Positions 9,410 to 18,428 of a stretch of DNA of 21,994 nucleotides are shown here, piece after piece. Source of the stretch: Russula earlei (lineage: Eukaryota > Basidiomycota > Agaricomycetes > Russulales > Russulaceae); the NCBI GenBank assembly GCA_025769875.1, contig JAGFNK010000779.1:1-21994 (forward strand), given 5' to 3'. Within the stretch, counting starts at the first letter, position 1, and each line of letters opens with the position of its first letter. The notes under the pieces were generated by a model. That model was not told where the DNA came from. It made no database searches and was given only the letters and a program-made list of their open reading frames with translations. The position numbers were made by a program, and so were the translations under genes.

Positions 9410-11294
9410 TCAATCGAGGTGCTCCTCAAGTAGCGGGATCATGCGTCCCGGGAATGTAGGCCCGGCCCATACACCAGGGAGCCCGACCTCGACAGAGTCG
9501 ACGAGGGCCACAGCCGCTGGAGGGAGCGCGGCGGCGTCTTCGGCAGAGCAGACGATGCTCTGGATGGGAATTCCCATGTCCGAGCGGCGCCGCAAGAAGC
9601 GGAGCAGGACCTGCCGGCTCTCCTCGTCGCATATGCCGCTTTCGGGCGCGCATGCGGTATCTGGCGCGGCGGCGCCTTTCTTGGTTCCCGTTCTGGTGCA
9701 GCAGAAGAGGCGGAGGACTCGCAGCCGGGGGAGCATGGGCGAGGCGGTGGTGACGGCTGCGGCTGCGGAGGACAACTCGTCCGAGTCCGCGGCGGCGATG
9801 GCGGCGATGATCTCGATGGGCCTGCTGACGTGTAAGCTGAGAACGTTTATCGCCGGCACCGAGCGGAGGAAGCGGGACCAGGAAGTGCGGAAGAAGCGGC
9901 CCCAGGAGTAGGGGAATTCGCTGGTGAGCGTGAGCTGGGAGAGGTGGGAGAGGTCGACGCGCACGGAGGAGAGGAGGGCGATGCCGTCGGGGTCGGGGGC
10001 GCAGAACGAGTCGAGGTTGCCCCGATGGACGCGCACGCTGAAGAACGTCTCGTGGTCCCGTCGGCCATGGAAGATGATGTTGTTGCGAGCGGGCTTGCCC
10101 GACGTGAAGTGCGAGGCTTCCAGTTGAAGCTCGGTTATGCTCGTGGTCGTGCCTGCGCCGAAGAGGGAGACGTGGCGGAGACAGGGGGTGTACAGGTGGG
10201 CGATGGAAAACTGTGTTGGGTCGAGGTAGAGCACGAACAGGGTGGTGTCGAGAGCGGGCATGAGGAGATGCTCGAAGAATTTTACGGTCCCGAGGACGTT
10301 GAAGTACACACGGACCTGGAACCAATGCAGCTCTCTCAGCCGGTTCAACGAGACGAGAGACCTCGGGCCAGAAAGGAAAGTGTAGGGCACCGCGTTCAAA
10401 AGGGCGAGAAATTCCAAGTTGGGGGCGGCCTCGAGGCAGCCGAGCAAGGCATCCAAATCGAACGCTCTATCCGAAAGGATAAGCGATCTGATGGCGGGCG
10501 AGAGGTGGGTCTGAAGGGGCAACGCCGATCTGAACGTCAGGTGCGTGAGGGATTCCGACTCGGGGAAGAAAGAGCTAGGTGGCAGAACGCAGTCGTGACT
10601 GTCATCCTGGAAACGATATTCGCTCATCCGGATCGAGAAGCGCTCGAGTGCTGGCATCACAAAGTCGCGCGTTGCGAGCAAAGAATAAAGTCGAACACGC
10701 GATCGCCAAAGACGTGCATGTGTAAACGGGCGATGCGCGAGGCGTGCGGCGCCACGAAAGATCGGAACTTGGCAGGCATTCGCATGTCGAGGCGGAAGGA
10801 GACGTCGAGCGGCATGTTAAGCGACCGCTCTAAGAAGCTCTGCGCTGCAAACACCTCGTCGTCTTCGCGGATGACGGTCCAGAGCGACGGCGTGCTCAAG
10901 GCGACGTTCCTCCACTTCCGGCAGACGTGCGACGCAGGGACGACGCGAACGCCACCTCCGAGAAAGCCGAAGATGTGGGTGAGGATTTCGAGTGGGAGGC
11001 GATTGACGGGCAGCATGTGACTTTTCAGAAAGTGGACTTGTCTTAAGGTATCACCGATCAAGGCTTCTGCTTCTGCAAGCTATATGGTGGGTTAGCGCCG
11101 CCAACGACGTAGCAAGTGACAAGATGACGGACCTCGCTTGCCAGTGCGCTGCTCGTCGGATGATCAAAACAGATCTGTGTGGTGTTTGACAATTCCGAGT
11201 TAAGCGCTCGAGAGAGTGTGAGCGCCACGAGTGGGGCCCTGGGCTGATCAGACATCATGTCTGCGATCCGAGTTGGTTGAGAATGTTTTCTCAT
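9410..11294 (-). CDS. F-box protein with leucine-rich C-terminal region, one frame break
   Basis: This is a basidiomycete-type F-box protein, presumably a substrate adaptor of an SCF ubiquitin ligase. Exon 1 (11294-11133) starts at an ATG (MRKHSQPTRI). A 53-nt intron (11080-11132, GTCCGT to ATATAG, branch-like GCTAAC) joins in frame to a short helical lead-in and then the F-box: LPLEILTHIFGFLGG, the SHVCRKWRNVAL core and PSLWTVI. This helical-lead-plus-F-box layout is usual for the family in mushrooms. The remaining 420 residues contain irregular leucine-rich segments (LTHLTFRSALPL, LRELHWF, LSQLTLTSEF), expected for ligand binding. Near 10657-10681 the frame shifts by one base with no room for an intron, joining ...RVFDF to LLATRDFVMP. 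This is either a disabling indel or a sequence error. Intact length would be about 610 aa. Such genes form large, fast-evolving families, so a fresh pseudogene is plausible. Confidence 0.75.
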
Positions 11295-11782
11295 GCGGCA
11301 GGCAGAGGAGACGCTGCGTACGGTCTTATCTTAGGGCAAAGGATCGTAGATTTGATGAGAGAGATGGGTGGACACAGACCAAGTGTACGTTATCGTTGAT
11401 GAGCTGTGCAACGCAGGTGACCGTAACATTATAAATTGATTGAACCCAATCTGTGCTCGTGACGCGCCTTATCGCTTCAATCACGTGATGTTGCCGTAAT
11501 TGCAACGAGAGACATCAGACAACACCGTTCGGAATCAAATCGTTTGCAACACCCATGTGATGTGCGCTCCGGTAACCACGTGGTGTTAGATGCTATGGCC
11601 AGCTTCGTATTGGGAGGACTCCGTGGGGAGGGTCCCATACAGTTTCACGCAAGACGACAAGCATAAAGATGATCGTTTTTACAATCCGCCCTTTCCATGA
11701 GTTGGCCGTGGTATTTCACCACTTGTTCGTGCTGTGGCATATCAATACGTCTTTGCTGGAAGGTGCTGGAGTAAAGGAGGGC
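11295..11782 (-). promoter_or_regulatory. Intergenic region: upstream of the F-box gene, downstream of YAR1
   Basis: This 488-bp region has no convincing exon. On the minus strand a TATA-like TTTATAAT lies at about 11429-11436, roughly 135 bp upstream of the F-box ATG. The rest shows no repeats. Promoter function is inferred from position. Confidence 0.35.
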
Positions 11783-12438
11783 TTACGAGGAGAATCCTGA
11801 CGAAGGTGGCCCCTCCGTGTCCTCGGTCTTCTCAGTTGCGGCAGGGGACATACGCGTGACTTGACCGTCGGTGTCCGGTGCCTCATACTCAACATTAGCA
11901 AGGTCCCCGCCCGATGGAGCATCACCGTCAGCTTGGCCGACGTTGTCCAACCGCATGACCTCGATCATCCACTTTGCACCATCGTCCCAACCTGCGGCCT
12001 CCGCCTCACCGAGCGGGGAGCGCCCCGCAGAGTTCTTGATATCGATCAAGTCAATCCCCGGCCCGCGAGGACAATCCACGAGGGCGCGAGCAGTCGCGAG
12101 CTGGGAGTTGAGTGCGGCCCAGTGAAGGGCGGTGGAGCCTGCGCGGTTCTGCGCGGAGAGTAGCGATTGGGGCACGATGGGAAGGAGTACATCGACAAGA
12201 AGCTCTGCGGTGCTCTTCCGAGGATCGGCGGCCGTATTCGACGTGTGCGAAATGACTCACCGACGTGGCCGTTCGCAGATGCCATATGGAGGACGGTATT
12301 CCCGTTCTCGTCCCGCGCTTCGCTAAGAGGGCCTGTGCCAAAGCGGTGGATGAAGGAGGTGACGTCGTCTACGTCTCCGTAACGACAGGAGAGAAGAATC
12401 TCTTCCATTTCATCGGTGGTTGGCGCATGGTAGTCCAT
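11783..12438 (-). CDS. YAR1: Yar1-like ankyrin-repeat protein (Rps3 chaperone)
   Basis: Two exons (12438-12261 and 12204-11783) are joined by a 56-nt intron (GTGAGT to CCGCAG) with perfect frame closure, giving 199 aa. Yeast Yar1 is about 200 aa. Ankyrin repeat 1 contains NTVLHMASANGHVELLVDVL and repeat 2 contains GSTALHWAALNSQLATARAL. A third, partial repeat runs through IDIKNSAGRSPLGEAEAAG. The short acidic N-terminus before the repeats (MEEILLSCRYGDVDDV) and the acidic, low-complexity C-terminus also match the family layout. In yeast, Yar1 binds newly made ribosomal protein Rps3 and escorts it to the nucleus for 40S assembly; the same role here is inference. The start is the ATG at 12438. 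The stop overlaps a good donor (TCGTAAGC): splicing to about 11729 would instead end the protein in ...STNKW, so the last few residues are uncertain. Confidence 0.85.
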
Positions 12439-12982
12439 CACAAAATACTCTGCAAGGGCAAGCGGATCGTCTTGGTGCCTGGTGGCAGCTAGCGCGGAAT
12501 TTTTTTACAAATGGAATCGGGCTCGGATGGAAGAATTTATTTTGAGACACCGCTGCTAATCGACTTGGAGGTGTAGAAAGCGATGTTTGCAGCAGCAGGT
12601 GGGAATCGAACGGATGCAAGGAGAAAAACGAACTGCGATAGACGCTTGACCGGGGCCTGATTCTTCCGGCGGTTGATCGCTGTACCGCCAGTTTGAACGT
12701 CAATCATCTCTCTCTCGCTAACCATGTGCTCCCCTGATGGAGTCCAACGAAGCGGAGTGTATTTTAGCTTTTTCATAAATTATAAATAATGATCCTTCCC
12801 ATGCACCCGCATCCGCCTATCCAACGACCCCCCAATCTCGTCGCTGCATGCAGTCGTAGTCGGCAAACATGTCCCACTTGACACCTCCCACTCTTCTTGT
12901 CTGGTCCTTGCTCACGTCCCTGGTAGGCCCTAACCATCCCACGCTGCCGGGATGGTCCTGACGCCTCTGCTCGATAGCTAGG
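12439..12982. promoter_or_regulatory. Bidirectional intergenic region between YAR1 and the membrane protein gene
   Basis: This 544-bp region separates divergent start codons. An AT-rich TATA-like run (ATAAATTATAAATAAT) lies at about 12775-12790, roughly 195 bp upstream of the 12983 ATG. I see no coding exon. A B-box-like GTTCGATTC on the minus strand near 12607 lacks any tRNA fold. Confidence 0.4.
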
Positions 12983-14953
12983 ATGCCTTCTGCTTTATCA
13001 TCTCTGGTGCTTCGATCGCTTCAGGTGCATAAGGTGAACTCTCTTTCCACGGTTTGGCTTGCCCCACACCATTTACCATTTGGACGCGCCATCAGGTGGA
13101 ATCAGGGCCCTCAAGGAACTTTCAAGCGCGTCATGACAGTTCGTGACAATGCTCGCGCGACCGCCATAACCTTCTCTCATCGGCTCTAGTACTCTTATCT
13201 GTTGTCCGTACCCTCGATCATGACGTATGCCATTGGTTTCTCTATCATCAAATACTCGGAGGGTTATATTACATTTCCCGGGTTTGGAGGTGAGCCTTCT
13301 GTGAATCCTCACTTCTGTCCCCTGCTCAGCCATCGCAGTCATTCCTAACCCTTATCAACTGTGGACACCTGCCCACAGAAGCGCCATCTTACCATTGTAT
13401 ATGTGCATGGCTGTTGCGTGGTCGTGTGAAATGTGAGTAGATCTGAGCTTTAAGTCCCGGGCGAAAAGTTTATACAAGGACCCCCCCTCACTTTCGCCCC
13501 AGGGTCACCCATCTCGAAGGTGAGGCGCAATTCTCCTTTTCCTCCAATCGTCCTCCCACTAAAGCCCGCGTGCGCTGCAGAGCTGTGCTTTTGGTTATTT
13601 GTTGTTAATGCACGGCCGACGCAGAAGGATTGGTTCAGCAGCCTGTATTTCAAAATGTGGGTGGTGGGCTCGGCCGCAGCCATTTTTTGCGTGCCATTCG
13701 TGACACTTTTCCACCGATCGGATCCTCTCAAGGTATCGTGTCATCCATTTAATTACAGGAATTGGAGCGGAAACCCATATTGATTGAACCCGTTAAAGTG
13801 CGAGGCGTATACACTCCTTGCGGGCAGCTTAGGAAGCCTGTTCCTCACGTTGTCGTTCATTCCCGTGCTGTAAGTGTTCCGCACTTTTGGGCTGTATCAT
13901 ACCTATGCGATCCACAGATTTCTCTTCCAACCTTTTCTACGCGGACTGGTGCGCCCTCTGTCTCGGAACTTTTCTCGTGTAGCTGAGCGCTTTTCAGCGA
14001 GAGGAAGGCGTTGACATGAACACTATTATTCGCCTTACAAAATTCCACGAACTAAATGTATGTAGCATGTGCTCAGGCATTCCTCTTCCTGGCGTCTAAG
14101 AACTCCGCCTGCCTAAGACAATCCGTGTCTTCTTTCGACTTCTCTTCGCGTTACCCCTTCTCGTCTTGTCAATCGATGGTGTTCGACACCACCACACCAT
14201 AAACGAAAAGCTGTACGTAGTCCTATCAGCAGCTCCTGCACTCTTCTGATTGCCTTATTTGTAACAGTTTCGATACGGGTGCGTGATTAAGATATCTTGG
14301 AAGTCGAAGACCCGGGAATTGAAGGAATAGTTCGCAGAGTTTCTTGCTATGCTTTCCGGATTCGGGATGGTCGTGTCGTCCGGAATCACCGTTATGGTGT
14401 GGCTCCTTTTTCTCTGGTTCAATGCCTTCTCACCCACTGCGCTGCGCAGATCTTCTTCCCTCGCTCCATAGAGAATGAGATACTGGCGCGTGACATGGGT
14501 TTACGAAGTCGCGGGTTGTTTGGCTCGCGAAATCACCTCATCTCGGTGTCACAAGAGCAGGAGCTTTATGGGACATATGATCCTGAGGATATGCCAGTGG
14601 AGAGCAAACCCACTTCATCATCACCACCGCCTCAGTATCACCACTCGGTTAATGTCCCATCGCCAATGCAGCTGCGAGAGGGTTCTCACACGCCGCTACC
14701 GCTCGTGCATCCGGCGACGTTACCCACAGAACTCGTCCGTCTTGCACCCAACCGCCGCCCGGCGTCGCCCGAGCGCATGCCATACCCAGCTGCGAAACCG
14801 TGTTTGCACTACGCAGAGAGGTTAAACAATCCTGCTACGAAGACCTCCTTGCTGAGGCAGAACTTTCGTTCGCCAATAGGTGCGTGGATCCCGCGAATAC
14901 GGGGCTCCGTGTCGCAAGCTAGCCGTGCTGATCGTGAACGTGGTCGACCTTAG
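12983..14953 (+). CDS. Conserved fungal multi-pass membrane protein (about 7 predicted membrane segments), 12 exons
   Basis: My model is 12983-13138, 13190-13289, 13330-13425, 13469-13519, 13581-13732, 13799-13869, 13918-13948, 13998-14057, 14118-14212, 14268-14278, 14338-14396, 14450-14953. The sum is 1386 nt (461 aa) and the frame closes throughout. The N-terminus (MPSALSSLVLRSLQVHKVNS) and the motifs LCFWLFVVNARPTQ, DPLKCEAYTLLAGSLGSL, REEGVDMNTIIRLTKFHELN, SGFGMVVSSGIT and FFPRSIE fit an uncharacterised membrane-protein family that I recall from basidiomycetes but cannot name. Hydrophobic segments include YLLSVPSIMTYAIGFSII, WVVGSAAAIFCVPFVTLF, GSLFLTLSFIPVLFLF, FFRLLFALPLLVLSI and MLSGFGMVVSSGITVMIFF. 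The last about 150 residues form a polar, Pro/Ser-rich tail, probably cytoplasmic. Exons 7 (31 nt) and 10 (11 nt) are tiny. The ends of exons 2-4 are the least certain: the 40- and 43-nt introns there are short and one donor (GTGAAA) is weak. A receptor or transporter role is only a guess. Confidence 0.75.
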
Positions 14954-15012
14954 AGTTCGGCCGACGGTCGCGATGGTGATGCTTGCGCCGGAGAAGGTAT
15001 GACGACCCGATT

Positions 15013-15043
15013 GGACGATGCTCATTAGCGCTGAGCATCGTCC
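15013..15043. repeat. Perfect 12-bp inverted repeat with 7-nt loop
   Basis: GGACGATGCTCA (15013-15024) is followed by TTAGCGC and then TGAGCATCGTCC (15032-15043). The arms are exact reverse complements. Allowing one bulged T, GAT/ATC pairs extend the stem to about 15 bp. It lies 60 bp after the stop of the membrane protein gene, so it is probably in its 3' UTR. A role in 3' end formation or mRNA stability is speculative. Confidence 0.75.
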
Positions 15044-15401
15044 ATCTCAGTATATGTTATGGAGTACAGTATCATCACCTGAACCACTGAGCTCAGGGTC
15101 GTGCTCTCTCCAATTTACGGTATCGGTCTGTTCTTGGCGGGGGTTCACCTTATATACGCACGGTCGACCACGAAACATGGCGGGGCCTGGCTTGAGTTTA
15201 TGTCTCAGTTGTAGGAATTTTCCCTTCTTCACACGATACCCCACGATTGGTACGCTTACCATTGATTCTGCGCCATGATAAACCTTACGTCATACATACA
15301 TATTACTCTTTTCCTCTGCATTCTTCCTCTGCATTCTACCCCAGCGCCATGGGAGAAACACAACAAAGAACATGTAATCTAGTCGGTGCAACGCGCTGTC
15401 G

Positions 15402-15470
15402 GTCAAAGGGGACAGAGAGCGCTTGTCAAAGGAGACAGAGAGCGCTTGTCAAAGGGGACAGAGAGCGCAT
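15402..15470. repeat. 23-bp tandem repeat, three units
   Basis: The unit GTCAAAGGGGACAGAGAGCG plus a 3-base tail (CTT, CTT, CAT) occurs at 15402-15424, 15425-15447 and 15448-15470. Only two positions vary: G/A in unit 2 and the penultimate base in unit 3. A 23-bp period does not preserve a reading frame, so this is a non-coding minisatellite. Confidence 0.9.
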
Positions 15471-15719
15471 CATCACTCGCCAATCTTGGCAGGGGGGGGA
15501 GGCACGGCCCGCCACGGCGCCCGTGTTGCGAAACCTGTTACACAAGGGCCGATCTATCCCTTGTTGGCTTGGGGTCTTCTCCGGGACCATTGCTATGGTG
15601 CATGCCATGCACGGGACACGCTGATAACGTATGGAAGAACAAACCGGACATGACCAGGCGGAAGTCTTCCTCTTCTCCTACTCAACAGAAGCAAGCAACC
15701 GGTGGGGCGTTGTGGGTAC

Positions 15720-15749
15720 TTTCGGTTCGTTTCGGTTCGTTTCGGTTCG
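15720..15749. repeat. 10-bp tandem repeat TTTCGGTTCG, three units
   Basis: Three exact units are followed by a decayed continuation (ATTTGATTCGGTTTCC). No promoter or gene start could be tied to it. Confidence 0.85.
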
Positions 15750-15873
15750 ATTTGATTCGGTTTCCGACGTGACGGTTCAGCGCTCAGGTGCTCCATCACT
15801 TGGAGAATTCAGAAAACAGAACAGAAAACAGAAAGAAGACGGCTCGAGCACCGGGCGCCGTATATTGGGACTC

Positions 15874-15891
15874 AAAAAAAAAAAAAAAAAA
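15874..15891. repeat. Homopolymer run of 18 A
   Basis: An uninterrupted A18 is followed by CATTCCC. It could be a simple repeat or the poly(A) trace of a retroposed sequence. I see no target-site duplication or element body next to it. Confidence 0.8.
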
Positions 15892-16501
15892 CATTCCCAT
15901 TTTCATTCAAAGTTACGTTGCTCTCCAGCAGTGCCGTGCTTGAAGTGCTGTGGGCCATGCGGCTCTGTCAAATCCGAAACAATTTGAAGTGGGGCCCCTC
16001 ACTGGCACTCGTGCTTCATGCACATGCATCAACCAAGGGGGGTGGGGTGGGGCGTACGCGTGGGACACGGGTACGGGAAGAAGGCCCACGGCACAGCGCA
16101 TCACAGAGCGCGACTGATGGCAGACGGCGCAATGCTCGCTTCGATCAGTGGACAATAAATGGAGTGGAGATGGCGCGGATCGTTGGTCTCATCGGACAAG
16201 ATAAGATGAGTGAGCATTTTGAGTTCAACCGGCGCTGCGAAGGATCCGACTCAAGTAAGATGAGCATGCGCAAGTATTTGATCGTTGATCCACTTGCGCG
16301 TCTGAAGGCTGTGCCAACATACGCCAATTAAACACATTCCATCCGGTTTGAAGGGTCATGTCATGTGGCAACTCGGATCTTCCATGAGCATGAGCAGAAC
16401 GTGGGGAAATCAATGTGGAGCAGGTCGCCCTGAAACTGATGGCGAAACATAATATGAACAAATGGGACTGCCGTGTACACATATTCTACGAAAACCGTGA
16501 A

Positions 16502-17972
16502 TCACGTATCGAACGCATCCTTCGTAGACGACGACTCTTGTTGTAGGACAGCATAGGCAATTTCTGCGTGACTCATCTGAGTGAGGGTACTCACAGCATC
16601 CCGTCGAAGACCGTACTCACCTCGTGGGGTCATGCTCTCGTGGCCAGGGACCGAGCGTTTCAGCGCTCGCCACTTGCGCCGTAGCTGATACGAAGACCAC
16701 CGATTCCAGCCCGCGTCCGGGAATTTGCTCCAAATTATCTCGCTCTCGTCGAGGACGGAGAGCGACGTGACTCTTCCGGATGCGTTTTAGTCTCAGTAAG
16801 ACGTTCTCTGTACGCTGGGCGTGCGATGATCACATACTTGTGCATGAAGATGTATATGTCCACCTTTGACCATTCCAATCGGGAGTGTTCATCCCGACCA
16901 TGCAGCGACTGTACCCTGAGGGGCGTGAAGGTCGAAATCGTCACTATCCGATCGCGATAGAGAGGTAGGATACGCTGCACCATTTGTTACGGCATTGCTG
17001 GCCGTTCCGCTTGTGTCCCATCCGCGCCGCGACATCTGCCCAGGATATTCCCGTCGCACTGTCTCCTTGTCGTGGAGTTATCGACTTAACAATCGAAGTC
17101 AGCTCCTGAACTTCCTCCGGAGACCAAGCGCCTATGTTTCATGTCAATACAGACGTTGCAAGTCATCATGAGGCACATTTACCTGTCCGTCGCTCGCTCC
17201 GATGTGCCAGATGGTTGCGGTACCGGTCTCGGCAATTAGCAGGAGATCGGCCGATGCGTTTAGATATCGCATCCCACGAGTGGCCGAGTTCACAAATCGC
17301 CCTGACGATTGACATTAGACAATTAACCTCGTATCTCGCGTCAATAACGCCACTTACTGTTCCAGCCCTTTGTCTTCATGATCTAACCATCGCCCCTGAT
17401 TGGCTGTGCGCTCCCAAGCCCGACGAACATGAACGAAGACATTCTTAATAGGTCGCATGGGAACCGAACGAGCTACCAAGATTAACGGTCTTCTGGAGTA
17501 CTAGGCAGCCAGACAATTCACTCACCAACATCGTGCCAAAACGTACAACCCCTCTGTTTGGTAAATATTATTTTATGTAGGTCATCTTCGGTAAGCGCGT
17601 GCTGCTGGAAGGTGCAAGTAATTCAGTAAGGGACTCGTCAATGACGCCGAGAAGCACTTACGACGCGATATTGTTCAATGGCATCCTTGATGCTTTGCTC
17701 TTCGATAGTAGAAAACGGGCCCTTCTTGTAAACAAGACCTGGAGAAGATAGGTCTCAAGGATTCGGCCATCGTACGGGATAGTCTAAAAAGTACCTTCCG
17801 TCTCACCCAGCTCCGCGAGCTTCTTATGATCATACCACTTGGTTGCCAGAAGAGTAGCGTGCTCCTCATTCCAAAGCACTGGCGATTGCGAGGACGCTTC
17901 CTGATATTCCACGTGTAAAATGTCTTCCGCGACAAGATGGAATGGACATACAGCCGCGGAACGCTCCTCCAT
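16502..17972 (-). CDS. Reb1/TTF-I-type Myb-domain DNA-binding protein
   Basis: Eight exons: 17972-17795, 17738-17662, 17604-17526, 17472-17358, 17301-17183, 17131-16981, 16915-16838 and 16772-16502. The seven introns are 51-65 nt and the frame closes over 1068 nt (355 aa). After a short lead (WNEEHATLLATKWYDHKKL) comes a SANT-like segment (YKKGPFSTIEEQSIKDAIEQ). Next is a FWHDVARSVPMRPIKNVFVH segment like the one before the Myb repeats in Reb1. Repeat 1 is QGRWLDHEDKGLEQ to SWDAISKRIGRSPANCRDRY. Repeat 2 is GAWSPEEVQELTSIV to SWADVAARMGHKRNGQQCRN. A third half-repeat (FPDAGWNRWSSYQLRRKWRA) follows. Family members bind rDNA terminators and gene promoters, stopping polymerases or ordering nucleosomes; nuclear action here is inferred. 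Start choice is uncertain: ATG 17972 is used, and 18017 is also in frame. It diverges from the INO80 subunit gene. Confidence 0.8.
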
Positions 17973-18428
17973 GTTCGCATGATCATGAAGTGTAAAAAGA
18001 GGTCTGGCGAAAGTCATGAGTCGGTTAGATGATAGATAACGATGAGATATAAGGGCGAGCACGAACAATAAGATACAGAAAACAATATGTCGCGAAATAC
18101 AGAGTGGTAGTACATGGCTTTGCGTCGAGGCGTGCTGACATGTCGTACAATTGACCTCCTGCCAAAGAGTGACACCTCCGACTGGCCCTGACGACGGCCC
18201 TAAGCGCTCATTGTTGCTAGACAATCACCAGAGAGCGTCCATGTGACTTTACTCGAGCACGGGAACGAGGCACTGTCAAAAAAGAAAGAGTAAGACATGT
18301 CTCACGAGCGGTAATAATAGAGGGCTTGGAGTGCAGATGACCAATAATGATAAGGGGGTTGATCGTGTTTTGTTTCCCACCCCCACCACATGTAGTGTCG
18401 GTCAACGCCACACCTGTCGTCTCATATA
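17973..18428. promoter_or_regulatory. Bidirectional intergenic region between the Reb1-like and IES2 genes
   Basis: These 456 bp separate divergent start codons. The minus-strand frame above 17972 stays open to about 18224, with a hydrophobic, atypical translation (HIVFCILLFVLALISHRYL), so it may be leader rather than coding. A TATA-like CATATAATG directly abuts the IES2 start at 18429 and is too close to act as a normal TATA box. Confidence 0.4.

Larger units (their letters stand above)
14954..16501. other. Convergent intergenic region of about 1.5 kb with repeats
   Basis: I see no supported gene. The region holds a perfect hairpin (15013-15043), a 23-bp triplicate (15402-15470), a 10-bp triplicate (15720-15749), an A18 run (15874-15891) and G-rich tracts near 16035. 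Open frames here, such as one of 137 codons at 15918-16331, lack motifs, splice context or biased composition. Confidence 0.5.

Noticed and set aside
9426..10325. 299-codon minus-strand frame rich in Arg, Pro and His
   Set aside because: It is an alternative frame of the F-box gene with composition typical of a shifted frame in GC-rich DNA.
9944..11020. 358-codon open frame on the plus strand
   Set aside because: It lies exactly antisense to the F-box gene, whose motifs and intron are convincing. The plus frame is a GC-driven shadow rich in Glu, Gly and Arg.
12585..12625. Possible tRNA gene (B-box-like GTTCGATTC on the minus strand)
   Set aside because: The T-arm bases do not pair, and there is no A-box or acceptor stem.
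15860..15910. Retrotransposon or processed-copy tail at the A18 run
   Set aside because: There is no upstream gene-like body and no target-site duplication, so a simple homopolymer is enough.
15918..16331. 137-codon plus-strand open frame
   Set aside because: There is no motif, it crosses G-rich simple sequence and starts beside a poly(A) run. No exon partner was found.
16577..16620. An extra intron in the last exon of the Reb1-like gene (GTGAGT at 16620)
   Set aside because: The frame reads straight through to the stop at 16502-16504, and splicing would shift the frame.
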